In this document: positions 1 through 9,089 of the stretch, piece by piece
Layout of the letters: each line of letters starts with the position of its first letter
Position numbering within the stretch: position 1 is the first letter of the stretch
Source of the DNA: Shewanella psychromarinicola
GTDB taxonomy: Bacteria > Pseudomonadota > Gammaproteobacteria > Enterobacterales > Shewanellaceae
Assembly: GCF_003855155.1 (NCBI RefSeq)
Contig: NZ_CP034073.1
Location: forward strand, 2,976,001-3,040,000
DNA length: 64,000 bases
Direction of reading: 5' to 3'
Position numbers and translations under genes: made by a program
Notes under the pieces: generated by a model
Seen by the model: the letters and a program-made list of their open reading frames with translations, nothing else
The model's database searches: none
What the model was told of the DNA's origin: nothing

Positions 1-2
1 TG

Positions 3-83
3 GCTGATAAAATTGCCCATGGTGCATCATTATCAGTAAATACCGTGATGAATCGTTTAGCTGAGCGTAACCAGTCGGTGTAG
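3..83 (+). CDS. 3' end of an unidentified gene (partial)
   Basis: An open frame enters from the left edge and ends at TAG 81-83, giving 26 residues that finish NTVMNRLAERNQSV. It is followed after about 28 bp by a strong hairpin with a T-run, which supports a real gene end. The fragment is too short to name. Confidence 0.5.
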   Translation, partial: ADKIAHGASLSVNTVMNRLAERNQSV

Positions 84-111
84 CATTACATTGTGAGTGA
101 TTGGATAGATC

Positions 112-142
112 AAAAAACGACAGCTCATGCTGTCGTTTTTTT
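112..142. terminator. Rho-independent terminator, probably bidirectional
   Basis: A 12-bp stem (AAAAACGACAGC / GCTGTCGTTTTT) with a TCAT loop and T-run sits between the upstream gene end at 83 and the convergent gene ending at 166. A-run and T-run on either side allow termination from both directions. Confidence 0.9.
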
Positions 143-165
143 ATGCTAGAAAAACCTCAATATGA

Positions 166-1233
166 TTAGGCTTTGTAACTGATGTGTTGATGAAAACGTA
201 AAATAACATCTGCATGTTCTTTATCGATGTCTAGCTCATTAGTAAAGAGACGTAAAGCGTCTTCTACTTGGTTCATGAAGCGGCCATAACCTTCGTCTGT
301 TTCATCACTTTTACCCGCTACAATGACAAACCGGAAAGCATCTACAAGCTTATTGGCATCCCAGTGGCAAATAGGTTCAGGTGATTCAGTGTGAGGGTCA
401 AACCCGATCATCTGAAACTCGTTGGTGCTGGTTAATTGCTCATACTTACTGTTACGTACAAGTGGCAACTTACCGTTAGCAACAACAGCAACACGATTTA
501 ACTGCTTACTGCTTGTCGCTTTGAAAAACTTATCGCATAAATTTTTATACAGACTTGAAAAATCAGTTGTATCATTTGCAAGCAATTGCTTTTTGATACG
601 ACGCTCAACCGGAATGTTAATGGTGACATAATTAAGCGTGCTCACATCGTCTGGTAGCTCGCAGTGACGACGATGATAGCGGCTGTCTACTGCGCGTAAT
701 TTATAGCCGTATGTTTCTTTGAGCCCCTTGGATTTTGCAAAAAAGTCATATGAAAGATGCTGGTGGTCACGCACTTTAATCGGTACATCTTTGACGGGTA
801 ATAACGGTTTTAACTCAGCAATAAATTTTTGCACATGAGAATGGAATTCAGCTGAATGGCTACGAAGATCTTTACCTGTGGCTAAAAATACAATTCTGAG
901 CTTTCTGGCTCGAAAACCTGCAACGCTGTGCAAACTGTTTGCTTCATGATGGGCTGGATTATAGAAAAAACGTAATTGCTCTTCTGAGTTTAAGCAATAG
1001 GCTTCGTTGTGGAAGCGTACCATAGGTAATTTGTCGGTGGTGACAACGTGGACGTTGTACAATTCTTGCTTTTCAGCTAATTGATAAACTAATTTACTGA
1101 ATTCATCGTAACAATTTTCTAAATCACTGTATGCGTTAAGATATTCATCGGTTAACGGGAAACCAATGGTAATGTATTGATTTTTACGTGTTGCGGTTGG
1201 CAAGTATACTTTTTTTTGACGACTGACGGACAT
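166..1233 (-). CDS. DUF3083-type protein with internal duplication
   Basis: A 355-residue soluble protein with no signal peptide or membrane segment. I recognise it as resembling the DUF3083 family of Shewanella and relatives, whose function is unknown. The protein is built of two related halves. YITIGFPL (20-27) matches YVTINIPV (202-209). VVTTDKLPMVR (63-73) matches VVANGKLPLVR (250-260). KLRIVFLATGK (111-121) matches AFRFVIVAGKS (299-309). HQHLSY (157-162) matches HQHISY (348-353). The paired His-Gln-His motifs are the most conserved part and could bind metal or substrate, which is inference. An AAGGAA ribosome site lies just upstream of the ATG at 1233. It shares the terminator at 112-142 with the convergent upstream gene and appears monocistronic. 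Confidence 0.75.
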   Translation of the reverse strand: MSVSRQKKVYLPTATRKNQYITIGFPLTDEYLNAYSDLENCYDEFSKLVYQLAEKQELYNVHVVTTDKLPMVRFHNEAYCLNSEEQLRFFYNPAHHEANSLHSVAGFRARKLRIVFLATGKDLRSHSAEFHSHVQKFIAELKPLLPVKDVPIKVRDHQHLSYDFFAKSKGLKETYGYKLRAVDSRYHRRHCELPDDVSTLNYVTINIPVERRIKKQLLANDTTDFSSLYKNLCDKFFKATSSKQLNRVAVVANGKLPLVRNSKYEQLTSTNEFQMIGFDPHTESPEPICHWDANKLVDAFRFVIVAGKSDETDEGYGRFMNQVEDALRLFTNELDIDKEHADVILRFHQHISYKA

Positions 1234-1434
1234 ATTATTTCCTTATTGCCTTAGTTGTTGTCTAAAGTTTATCGTTATTTATTTATTGTTATTTATTCAC
1301 TGTTAATTATTCATGGTTATCTAATGTGCTAGCTGTGCTCATTTTAAACATTGGAGCTTAAATTAAAATGACTTTCGATCACTTTATTAAAAAAAAATTA
1401 ACATTTTGAGCTAAAGTCAAACAAACTGAGCGAT

Positions 1435-2088
1435 TTACTCTACTAGTGCCTGAGTGATCCAAGGTAACATCCACTGCGTAATCATCGGTTGAGCCTGTTC
1501 ATTAGGATGAATGCCGTCGCGTTGCATTAATGTTTTATCGATGGCGATATCTTGCATAAAAAACGGTATCAGCTTAATCGCGTATTCTTCGGCTAATTGA
1601 TGGTAAGTCTGAGTAAAAGAGCTGGTATATCGGGGACCGTAATTGGGTGGCACCATGATTTCAGTCAGTAAGACTTTGGCGCCATGTTGCTGGGATAGGT
1701 TAATGATTTTTGTAAGATTTGATTTCAATTTATCGGGTGGAAAACCACGCAGGCCATCATTGCCTCCTAACGCAATTATAATTAGATCGGGTTGGCTTGA
1801 CCTCAGTAAACTCGGGAGTCTACGTAATCCACCCGCGGTGGTTTCACCACTCACCGAACCGTTAATAATGTGGGCGTTTGGCAGTTCATCACGGAGTAAT
1901 TGTACCCAGCCTTGGTTTTCTGCCATACCATAGCCTGCACTTAAACTATCACCTAATATCAGAATCGTGGCAGCATAGGTTGGTGCGCACATCATTATCA
2001 CTAAAAGCACGCTAGTAAGTACGCGTTTAAGTGACGAATATAAGAAGGATTGTATGTCTAATAATATCGATCGAAATATCAGTGCCAT
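1435..2088 (-). CDS. tesA: TesA: periplasmic acyl-CoA thioesterase I / lysophospholipase L1
   Basis: SGNH-hydrolase (GDSL) family esterase acting in the periplasm on acyl-CoA, arylester and lysophospholipid substrates in characterised homologues. All family blocks are visible: GDSLSAGYG with the catalytic Ser, GETTAGG, GGNDGLRG, and DGIHPNEQ with the catalytic Asp and His. A signal-peptide region (KRVLTSVLLVIMM, ending APTYAA) precedes the first block. The open frame extends to 2190, but an ATG at 2088 with a GAGG about 12 bases upstream gives a more usual length of 217 residues. That start lies inside ybbA on the other strand, so tesA and ybbA overlap head to head by about 35 bp. The tesA/ybbA divergent pair is conserved in enterobacteria. 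The exact start is uncertain. Confidence 0.85.
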   Translation of the reverse strand: MALIFRSILLDIQSFLYSSLKRVLTSVLLVIMMCAPTYAATILILGDSLSAGYGMAENQGWVQLLRDELPNAHIINGSVSGETTAGGLRRLPSLLRSSQPDLIIIALGGNDGLRGFPPDKLKSNLTKIINLSQQHGAKVLLTEIMVPPNYGPRYTSSFTQTYHQLAEEYAIKLIPFFMQDIAIDKTLMQRDGIHPNEQAQPMITQWMLPWITQALVE

Positions 2089-2803
2089 TACTGTAACTAA
2101 CCTCAATAAAACTGTCGTGACCCAAGAGGGAGAGTTGACTATCCTCAACGGCATTAATATAGAAGTCAAGCAAGGAGACAGTATAGCCATTTTGGGACCA
2201 TCAGGTTCAGGTAAGTCGACACTATTGGGATTACTTGCGGCGTTAGATACGCCTACCTCAGGTGAAATTGTATTAGATGGCGTAGCATTATCAGGCTTAA
2301 ATGAAGAGCAAAAAGCTGCGCTACGGAAACAAAAAGTCAGTTTTATCTTTCAGTCATTTATGTTGGTCGATACGTTAACGGCCCTAGAAAACGTGATGTT
2401 ACCTGCTGAGCTTGCTGGGGTGAAAGATGCCAACCAAAAAGCCCAATCGATGCTCGACCGAGTCGGTTTATCTCATCGATTAAATCATTTACCCAAACAA
2501 TTGTCCGGTGGGGAGCAGCAACGTGTCGCCATCGCACGGGCGTTTATTTGTGAACCCAAAGTCCTGTTTGCAGATGAACCGACAGGTAATTTAGACAGTG
2601 TTAACGGTGATAAAATCGCTGATATGTTATTTGCCCTCAATCAAGAGAGTGATACTACGCTTGTGCTGGTGACCCATGATTTACATTTGGCCAAACGTTG
2701 TGCTCGGCAATTAGTGATGGAAAATGGTCATTTGTCAGAACCCTATTTAGATACCAGTGTGACCGAACATAAGCATTCACAGCCTTTAGCGGAGGTTAAT
2801 TAA
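2054..2803 (+). CDS. ybbA: YbbA: ABC transporter ATPase (LolD/MacB type)
   Basis: ATP-binding subunit of 249 residues, probably powering the mechanotransmission-type permease encoded next. It carries Walker [10 protein letters not shown] (48-56), a Q-loop at IFQSF, signature LSGGEQQR (about 150-157), Walker B VLFADEP (about 169-175) and the H-loop VTHD. This sequence class (LolD, MacB, YbbA) couples ATP hydrolysis to periplasmic conformational work rather than ordinary transmembrane transport. An AAGAAGGA ribosome site precedes the ATG at 2054. The stop overlaps the next start as TAATG, so the two genes are translationally coupled. Confidence 0.92.
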   Translation: MSNNIDRNISAITVTNLNKTVVTQEGELTILNGINIEVKQGDSIAILGPSGSGKSTLLGLLAALDTPTSGEIVLDGVALSGLNEEQKAALRKQKVSFIFQSFMLVDTLTALENVMLPAELAGVKDANQKAQSMLDRVGLSHRLNHLPKQLSGGEQQRVAIARAFICEPKVLFADEPTGNLDSVNGDKIADMLFALNQESDTTLVLVTHDLHLAKRCARQLVMENGHLSEPYLDTSVTEHKHSQPLAEVN

Positions 2804-5286
2804 TGGAATGGCAAATTGCGTGGCGATTGTTTAAACGAGAACTGGCTCAAGGGCAGTTAATGCTTATTGTATTGGCCATTACGTTAGCGGTGTTATCAGT
2901 AACGGGCCTTGCGCGGGTGAGTGAGCGTTTACAAGTGGCCATTAATGGCGAAGCCGCTAACTTTATTGCCGCCGATCGTATTATTGATTCGCCGGTTGAA
3001 CTTGACCCACAATTGCTGACACTGGCAGATAAAATAGGCCTGGCTCACGTCACGAACATGCAATTTAACTCGATGGTATATTCGGGCAATAAGTTTCAGT
3101 TAGTCACGGTAAAAGCGGTAGGTGATGGTTATCCGTTAAAAGGCGATATAGAGCTGAGTAACGGTATCACTAGAGCACTGCCACAAACGGGTCAAGCTTG
3201 GTATGAAAACCGTTTAGGTGGTTTGCTTGGCTTCCCAAAAACCATTGAATTGGGCAATAGTGAGTTATCGCTTACAGAAGAGATTAGCCGTTTACCTGAT
3301 GCTGGCTTTAATCCGTTTGCCTCCTCGCCGGTGTTACTTATCCGTTTAGATGATGTGGCGGCAACCGGCATTATCCAACCGGGCAGCAGGGTGACTTATT
3401 TATACCAATTTACCGGTAATGCTGAACAACTAGTGGCGTTTGAACAGCAAGCCAAACCTCTACTGAATAACAGCCAGCGCTGGGTGGATGTGCAATCGGG
3501 AGATTCTCCTATTGCCTCAGCAGTGCAGCGTGCTGAGCGCTTTCTGTTGCTCGCCAGTCTACTCGGCATTGCTTTAGCGTGTGCCGCGATTGGCATAGCC
3601 GCCCAGCGTTATTGTCAGCGTCATTATGACGTAGTGGCCATGCTAAAAACCTTTGGTGCTTCGGGTCAGCAAATTCGAGTATTATTTGGACTGCATTTGT
3701 CGTTAGTCACACTACTGGGTATTGTCCTTGGTTTGCTGGGCGGGGTATTGCTCGACCTTGGGATTACCGCTTTTTTACCGGCCGAAATCGCCGCTTACTC
3801 ACCCCCGTATTTCCGCCCCATATTATTAGGGGTTAGCACGGGATTGATCAGCGCATTTATGTTTTCCGCATATCCATTAATGCGTTTATTGGCCATTCCG
3901 CCGTTAAGGGTATTGCAACGTCAATTAGAAGGCTTGCAGCTAGGCATGTGGTTGCATCTGTTATTAAGCTTGGCTGCGATGGCCTTGTTGGGTTATTTAT
4001 ATTCAAGAAGTTTAGCGTTGACCATGACGGTGGTACTCGCGGTGATGTTGTTGGGAGTCTTATTGAGTGTGCTGGGGTTTGTGATGATCCGCTTTGGTCA
4101 TGGCATTGGCATGAAAACCACTAATCCTTTTCAATTGGCTTTAGCCGGACTTCGTCGTCGTGCGCGGCAAAACGCAGTACAGTTGGTTGGTTTTAGCAGT
4201 GCACTGGTATTGCTGTTAACCATATTAGCGTTGCGCCAAGATTTACTCAATGAATGGCAGAAACAGTTACCTGAAAATGCCCCCAATTACTTTTTAGTCA
4301 ATATAGCGCCAGAAGATGCTAAGCCACTTGATGACTTTTTAACCCTCAATCATATTAAAGCAACCGATATTTATCCTGTGGTTCGTGGGCGACTGACTCA
4401 CATTAACGACGAGGAATTGATTTCAGGTAAGCAGGCAGAGAACGGTGTTGAAGGGCGTGTGGGTATTTCACGCGAACTTAATTTAACCTATCGTGAAACC
4501 TTACCGCCGAATAATACCTTACTCGAAGGCGCATTTAACCTCGCTGGCGATGATGTGTCGGTCGAGTCTGGTGTGGCAGATCGACTCGGCATTGTAATGG
4601 GGGATACACTAACTTACCTCATCGATAATCAATCATTTTCGGTTAAGGTTGCCAGTATCAGGCAAGTGCATTGGGAAACCTTACAACCCAATTTCTTCAT
4701 GATCTTCACCCCTGAAGCACTCGCGCCGTTTGCTTATACTTCTATGGCAAGCTTTCATCTAAATGATGCGCAATTGGCGGCCGATGGAAGCCTGCTTAGC
4801 GCAAATCAAGTGGTATTGCAGTTAATTCAACAATTCCCCACGGTATCGATTATCGATGTCGGAGCGATTGTTCGGCAGTTACGGCAAATCATTGAGCAAG
4901 TGTCATTGTCGTTGTCTTTGGTGTTGGTATTAGTGTTACTGGCCAGTGCTTTGGTGTTGGTTGCGCAAACGGAGGCGGGAATGGCGACTCGGCAGCGAGA
5001 GCTCGCCGTGTTGCGTACTTTTGGCGCCTCCGGTTGGCTGCTACGCGCTTCAACGGGATTTGAGTTTGCCATACTCGGTGCTATTGCTGGCTTGTTGGCG
5101 GTGATTGTGGCCGAGTTTGCCTTGTTTATGTTAAAAACCCAAGTGTTTGATCTGGTGGTTTATATGCATTGGCCATGGTGGGTATTAGCCCCTGTTGCGG
5201 GGGCGGCAATTGTGTCGATATTAGGTATTTGGCGCTGTAGGCAATTACTCAATATGTCCTGTAGTGACATGCTCAAAGCCGGTTAG
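2803..5286 (+). CDS. ybbP: YbbP: FtsX-family ABC transporter permease
   Basis: Inner-membrane protein of 827 residues with the layout of the YbbP family: one N-terminal helix (about 18-40), a large periplasmic region, a first FtsX block with LKTFGASGQQI around residue 285, central membrane helices, a second periplasmic region, and a C-terminal FtsX block with LRTFGASGWLL around residue 745. The repeated K/R-T-F-G-A-S motif at the cytoplasmic end of helices is typical of FtsX/MacB permeases that contact the ATPase. It overlaps ybbA by one base and is closed by a terminator at 5296-5327. The substrate is not established; in other bacteria the pair is linked to lipid or SGNH-esterase function mainly by its neighbourhood with tesA. 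Confidence 0.9.
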   Translation: MEWQIAWRLFKRELAQGQLMLIVLAITLAVLSVTGLARVSERLQVAINGEAANFIAADRIIDSPVELDPQLLTLADKIGLAHVTNMQFNSMVYSGNKFQLVTVKAVGDGYPLKGDIELSNGITRALPQTGQAWYENRLGGLLGFPKTIELGNSELSLTEEISRLPDAGFNPFASSPVLLIRLDDVAATGIIQPGSRVTYLYQFTGNAEQLVAFEQQAKPLLNNSQRWVDVQSGDSPIASAVQRAERFLLLASLLGIALACAAIGIAAQRYCQRHYDVVAMLKTFGASGQQIRVLFGLHLSLVTLLGIVLGLLGGVLLDLGITAFLPAEIAAYSPPYFRPILLGVSTGLISAFMFSAYPLMRLLAIPPLRVLQRQLEGLQLGMWLHLLLSLAAMALLGYLYSRSLALTMTVVLAVMLLGVLLSVLGFVMIRFGHGIGMKTTNPFQLALAGLRRRARQNAVQLVGFSSALVLLLTILALRQDLLNEWQKQLPENAPNYFLVNIAPEDAKPLDDFLTLNHIKATDIYPVVRGRLTHINDEELISGKQAENGVEGRVGISRELNLTYRETLPPNNTLLEGAFNLAGDDVSVESGVADRLGIVMGDTLTYLIDNQSFSVKVASIRQVHWETLQPNFFMIFTPEALAPFAYTSMASFHLNDAQLAADGSLLSANQVVLQLIQQFPTVSIIDVGAIVRQLRQIIEQVSLSLSLVLVLVLLASALVLVAQTEAGMATRQRELAVLRTFGASGWLLRASTGFEFAILGAIAGLLAVIVAEFALFMLKTQVFDLVVYMHWPWWVLAPVAGAAIVSILGIWRCRQLLNMSCSDMLKAG

Positions 5287-5295
5287 GTTGGCACC

Positions 5296-5327
5296 AAAAA
5301 AGGAGATGATGATTCATCTCCTTTTTT
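5296..5327. terminator. Rho-independent terminator after ybbP
   Basis: A 14-bp stem (AAAAAAGGAGATGA / TCATCTCCTTTTTT) with a 4-base loop begins 10 bp after the ybbP stop. It lies between convergent genes and can serve both strands. Confidence 0.92.
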
Positions 5328-5342
5328 ACTTCGTTAGTCGGG

Positions 5343-5600
5343 TTACTTTTTTTGTCTTGGTTTGTATTGTGTAGGACAATAACCTCTATCAATGCCTAGA
5401 GGACGTAATTTAAGGTGTTTGGTTTTACGGCCACTGACACGTGATCGCCATAACTTAAAACTATTAGGTTTAAGCGCTAGGCGCATCAGTTTGATCACAT
5501 TGGACTCGCTTAAGCCGTAAAGGTGTTCAATGGCTTCAAATGGGGTTCGGTCTTCCCAAGCCATTTCAATAATTCTTGAGGTATCTTGAGGTGGTAGCAT
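5343..5600 (-). CDS. TIGR03643 / DUF2805 family protein
   Basis: An 85-residue basic protein with the features I associate with TIGR03643 (DUF2805): MAWEDRTPFEAI, YGLSESNVIKLMR, SFKLWRSRVSGR and KTKHLKLR. The N-terminal half reads like a helix-turn-helix (EAIEHLYGLSESNVIKLMR), suggesting nucleic-acid binding, but no function is established. It is convergent with ybbP and shares its terminator. The upstream ribosome site is weak (GAAAAG). Confidence 0.85.
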   Translation of the reverse strand: MLPPQDTSRIIEMAWEDRTPFEAIEHLYGLSESNVIKLMRLALKPNSFKLWRSRVSGRKTKHLKLRPLGIDRGYCPTQYKPRQKK

Positions 5601-5885
5601 TGCTTTTCAACGTCTTGATTGGGTTTGCAGACTAATACGTTAGTCGATTCAGTTTAGATTAGTGCGTTAAGGTAAATGTGCGACAGAAAATTAGCTTTAA
5701 GCAAATTTTTTATTGCAATGATGTTTATGGGGTTTGCGTTAAGTGTCGGTGCTACATTTATTGACGCTTTTTTACTTGAGTAATGTGTTTGCTATTACCC
5801 TAATAATACAAACAGCACTTGACGTCTGTGGCATAATCCCCTCAAGTAGCCAATAAAAAATGATTACCCCACGTTAAGGTTATTT

Positions 5886-6578
5886 ATGCGTCTTGATCGA
5901 TTTATTTGTAAAAGTACTGAGCTATTAAGGTATGACGCGATCCAACTAATTCATAGTGGTGAGGTGTTGGTTAATGGTGTGGTTGTTAGGAATGAAGCTG
6001 TTCAGGTTCATGAAAATAATGAAGTTAGCTTAAACGGTCAAAAGCTTGCAGCTCGAGCTTTTCGCTATATGTTAATCAATAAACCAGCCAATACTCTTTG
6101 TTCGAATGTCGATGGTGTCTATCCGTCGTTATTTTCGTTAATTGACGTCGAACGCCCATCTGAGTTGCACATTGCCGGACGATTAGATGCCGACACAACC
6201 GGATTAGTGCTTATTACCGATGATGGTCGTTGGACATTTGCTATCACATCTCCGTCTGGACAATGCCATAAAGTTTACCGGGTTAAATTAGCTAAGCCGA
6301 TAGCCGCAGATGCTTGTGAGTCTTTTTTACAAGGCATTGCTTTGCAAGGGGAACAAGAGCTGACATTACCGGCGCATTTGCTCATTATCACACCTCAAGA
6401 AGTATTGCTGACTTTAACGGAAGGCAAGTTTCATCAAGTAAAGCGTATGTTTGCTGCTATTGGTAATAAAGTGTTGTCTCTTCATCGTGAAAGTATTGGT
6501 GCTGTGAGTGCCGATGTAGCAGCAGGGGAGTGGCGTTATTTAACCGATGTGGAAATTCGCTCATTTGGTGATAAATGA
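5886..6578 (+). CDS. rsuA: RsuA: 16S rRNA pseudouridine(516) synthase
   Basis: Converts U516 of 16S rRNA to pseudouridine during small-subunit assembly. The 230-residue protein has an N-terminal S4 RNA-binding domain (MRLDRFICKSTELLR to about residue 55) and a synthase domain with the family motif GRLDADTTGL, in which D101 is the catalytic aspartate. The C-terminal motif EGKFHQVKRMFAAIGN is also diagnostic of the RsuA/RluE group. Length matches the family. The ATG at 5886 follows TTAAGGTT. The gene stands alone; a small hairpin (ATGACT/AGTCAT) overlaps its stop codon. Confidence 0.93.
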   Translation: MRLDRFICKSTELLRYDAIQLIHSGEVLVNGVVVRNEAVQVHENNEVSLNGQKLAARAFRYMLINKPANTLCSNVDGVYPSLFSLIDVERPSELHIAGRLDADTTGLVLITDDGRWTFAITSPSGQCHKVYRVKLAKPIAADACESFLQGIALQGEQELTLPAHLLIITPQEVLLTLTEGKFHQVKRMFAAIGNKVLSLHRESIGAVSADVAAGEWRYLTDVEIRSFGDK

Positions 6579-6997
6579 CTCTGCAGTCATATTACGCCTC
6601 TGCCAGATAATCTGTATCCCCACCAAGCGATTGCATAACCATCAGTTATTATCTGAATTCGGGTGTAAACCATTCCAGATTTACCCGCTAAATTATCAAA
6701 AATAAATCTTAACAGACTAAATATGCCACTGCTTAGGCTAAGATCCTATAATCAAATAAGGTGCGATTAATAGATGATTTTATGAGTTTGTTGATAGATT
6801 TATCCCCGTAGATATTTACAGATCTCGATTAGAATACCTTAACTAGTCGCTTTTTTATTGAAGCCCCCCATCATCGCAAGTGTTTTTGATAATATAAAAT
6901 TATTAAAATAATACTAATTGAAAATTTAACGCTACAAAAAATAATAGCTATACTTTCTTTATTGAAACTAACCACCCAATAGTAAGGAAGTCATAAC
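6579..6997 (+). other. Intergenic region between rsuA and the VOC gene
   Basis: AT-rich 419 bp without a credible ORF. It contains a small hairpin at the rsuA stop and the probable promoter of the following gene (6918-6946). I see nothing else I can name. Confidence 0.6.
6918..6946 (+). promoter_or_regulatory. Candidate sigma-70 promoter for the VOC gene
   Basis: TTGAAA (6918-6923) and ATAATA (6941-6946) are separated by 17 bp, about 50 bp upstream of the start codon at 6998. Consensus match only; no other support. Confidence 0.4.
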
Positions 6998-7495
6998 ATG
7001 GTTTATCCTCGTACATTTAGCCACATTGGTATATCAGTACCAGACTTAGAAGCCGCCGTTAAGTTTTATACAGAAACGCTAGGATGGTACATCATTATGG
7101 AGCCTACGGAGATTGTTGAAGATGGATCGGCAATCGGTGAAATGTGTACTGACGTATTTGGTGCCGGTTGGGAGCACTTCCGTATTGCGCATCTATCAAC
7201 GGGTGATCGTATTGGTGTTGAACTTTTTGAATTTAAAAACCAACAGAACCCAGAAAACAACTTCGAATATTGGAAAACGGGTATCTTCCATTTCTGCGTA
7301 CAAGACCCCGATGTAGAAGGACTAGCAGAGAAGATTGTTGCTGCTGGTGGTAAAAAGCGTATGAAGGCTCCTCGTTACTATTATCCAGGTGAAAAACCAT
7401 ATCGTATGATTTACATGGAAGACCCATTTGGTAATATTTTGGAAATTTACAGCCACAGTTATGAGTTGACTTATGCAGATGGTGCCTATAAATAA
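6998..7495 (+). CDS. VOC-family (glyoxalase/bleomycin-resistance fold) metalloenzyme
   Basis: A single-domain vicinal-oxygen-chelate protein of 165 residues with two beta-alpha-beta-beta-beta modules. The first begins TFSHIGISVPDLEAAVKFY with the usual first metal histidine (His9), and the second includes GIFHFCVQDPD and ends DPFGNILEIYSHSY with the usual metal-ligand glutamate. The fold covers glyoxalase I, dioxygenases and isomerases; I cannot pick the substrate. An AAGGA ribosome site precedes the ATG, a promoter-like sequence lies at 6918-6946, and a terminator follows at 7591-7619, so it is monocistronic. The GEKPYRMIYMEDPFGN segment is close to lactoylglutathione-lyase-like proteins. 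Confidence 0.85.
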   Translation: MVYPRTFSHIGISVPDLEAAVKFYTETLGWYIIMEPTEIVEDGSAIGEMCTDVFGAGWEHFRIAHLSTGDRIGVELFEFKNQQNPENNFEYWKTGIFHFCVQDPDVEGLAEKIVAAGGKKRMKAPRYYYPGEKPYRMIYMEDPFGNILEIYSHSYELTYADGAYK

Positions 7496-7590
7496 AGCGT
7501 ATTTATACACTATAGGAATGTGAGGGGATTTAAGGTTCATGGATAACTTTGTGTGAGCGAGCGTATAATTTATTACAGATTAGATAATGA

Positions 7591-7619
7591 AAAAGACCAC
7601 CATTTTAGGTGGTTTTTTT
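7591..7619 (+). terminator. Rho-independent terminator after the VOC gene
   Basis: Stem ACCACC / GGTGGT extended by A/T pairs, 6-base loop and a T7 run, about 95 bp downstream of the stop codon. Confidence 0.85.
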
Positions 7620-7710
7620 ATTTTAATCTAGGTCTGCTAAGTCATCACCTTTAATGGGTGCCAATGCCAATAACCTTCGATATTAATCAGTGAGTAAACT
7701 TAACCTAAAA

Positions 7711-8057
7711 TTTGTAATCCGTTAGGCTATTGGCTTTAAATGCGTCAATCATTTATTTTTAATGAGGTTATAAACCGTTTTTATACTTCAATATAAAATT
7801 AAGCTTCAGCGTCTACATCCGTAACTGAAATACCAATATGTGAAAAACTACTTAGATACTTATTATTCAATTTAACCGCTTAATACCGCTGTGTTGCCTC
7901 TTATGCCGCATGAGTTGATAACGTGAGTGCATAAGATTATGTGGTGGCCATGAATGATTAAAAATACGTAAAATAAAAAATCTTTCTGATCATTTTTATT
8001 AACAGTGACGTTAGCACTGACACAAAGGATATTCATTGTCGATAGTAATAAAGTGTT
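7711..8057. repeat. Copy 1 of a diverged ~350-400 bp direct duplication
   Basis: Aligns by eye with 9172-9571 along its whole length. Shared stretches include GTTAGRCTATT, TATACTTCARTATAAAA, CTTCAGCGTCTAYATCCGTAACT, CCAATATGTGAAAAAC, CAGTGACGTTAGCA and ACAAAGGATATTCATTGTCG. Both copies are noncoding and in the same orientation. They flank the secreted-protein gene 8431-8880. Copy 2 lies directly upstream of a LysR gene. Confidence 0.8.
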
Positions 8058-8109
8058 ATCAACATGCTTTAGCTATCCATTCTAAATATCCCATGCCATA
8101 ACCTTGGAA

Positions 8110-8388
8110 GAACTTTGTTACTATCGGGCAGATATGTTGAGACGGCGGCAAGTTTAAAACAGGCAATCGCATTAAAACCTAATTTAAATATCACTCGTAT
8201 CGAACTCGCAAAACATTATAGGGATTGAGATCGCAACAAAAAATTGAATTTACAGCAAATATACTCGAGTCCTTCTACCAAAAGTTCCTGTGGGATATAA
8301 ATATAGTCAAAGCGATGGATCAGATAAAGCTCTTAACGTTGGCCATTTAAATTCAGCGGCGTTAGTTGCCATTGGCCTTGATTTTTAA
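8110..8388 (+). pseudogene. Decayed 3' end of an outer-membrane-protein gene
   Basis: Two stretches of coding character lie in different frames. The first reads ETAASLKQAIALKPNLNI and continues TRIELAKHYRD before a stop at 8226-8228. The second (8248-8388) reads YSKYTRVLLPK, VPVGYKYSQSDGSDKAL and finally SAALVAIGLDF before TAA 8386-8388. An aromatic C-terminal residue after an alternating hydrophobic strand is characteristic of the last beta-strand of porins, so I read this as a frameshifted, 5'-truncated porin-like remnant. No intact start is visible. Confidence 0.5.
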
Positions 8389-8430
8389 TTCAGCGCCCTT
8401 TAGCTTCTCCGCAAAAAAGCGCTTTATTAA

Positions 8431-8880
8431 TTATTTCATCATGATCTCACGCATGCGATATTCACCCGTTAACGTCCTCACTTCAGGGTATTTTGCTGAA
8501 ATTTCGTTAGACATTTTTTGATCCGCCTCACTCCACTTCTTCATGAACGCTTCATACTTCTTTTTGTTAGGCTCTATGTCTGCGCCATTAGCCATGGTCA
8601 CTACTAATAACATATTAAAATCACCACTCACGGGCAAGTCACTAGCATAGATTTTCCAGTCTTTGATAAAGCCTAGCTCTTTTTCAATTTTAACCGCTTT
8701 AACCCAACTTCCACTCAGACCGGCCAAATATACATCAGACATATTAGGGTCCACTTTAACGGTAGTGATTACCATAATTTCGGTACCTAGATCGTAATCT
8801 TCGTAAATTTCTAATCTATCTTTGGCAAATAATGTAGAACTAAACACAACGCAAGCTAATGTAATTAATATTCTTTTCAT
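8431..8880 (-). CDS. Secreted protein of unknown function
   Basis: A 149-residue protein with a clear Sec signal peptide (MKRILITLACVVFSSTLFA, cleavage likely before KDRLEIY). The mature part has alternating beta-strands and an amphipathic helix near the C-terminus (KKKYEAFMKKWSEADQKM), and contains no Cys. I do not recognise the family. The small alpha/beta pattern recalls dimeric ferredoxin-like domains such as NIPSNAP/ABM, but this is a guess. An AAAGGAA ribosome site lies upstream of the ATG at 8880. It stands alone between the two copies of the 7711/9172 duplication, so recombination between those copies would delete it. Confidence 0.75.
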   Translation of the reverse strand: MKRILITLACVVFSSTLFAKDRLEIYEDYDLGTEIMVITTVKVDPNMSDVYLAGLSGSWVKAVKIEKELGFIKDWKIYASDLPVSGDFNMLLVVTMANGADIEPNKKKYEAFMKKWSEADQKMSNEISAKYPEVRTLTGEYRMREIMMK

Positions 8881-9089
8881 TTTATTTTCCTTTTTTATAA
8901 TTAATTAAATCGTTTGTTTTTTGAACTTTTTAATAATAGTAAGGAATTAGGCACAGTCAAGTCACTCTAAAGTTTGACATTTTAAAAAATGAGTTTTATA
9001 AGCGTTGGTGAGGATTGCAAAAACTAATCGTATTAACTAGCGGGTCATGCAGGGGGAATTCAAGTTGTTTTAATCAAGATGAAGACTTA

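Noticed and set aside
2089..2190. Longer start for TesA at 2190
   Set aside because: It would add 34 residues ahead of a normal signal peptide and overlap ybbA by over 130 bp.
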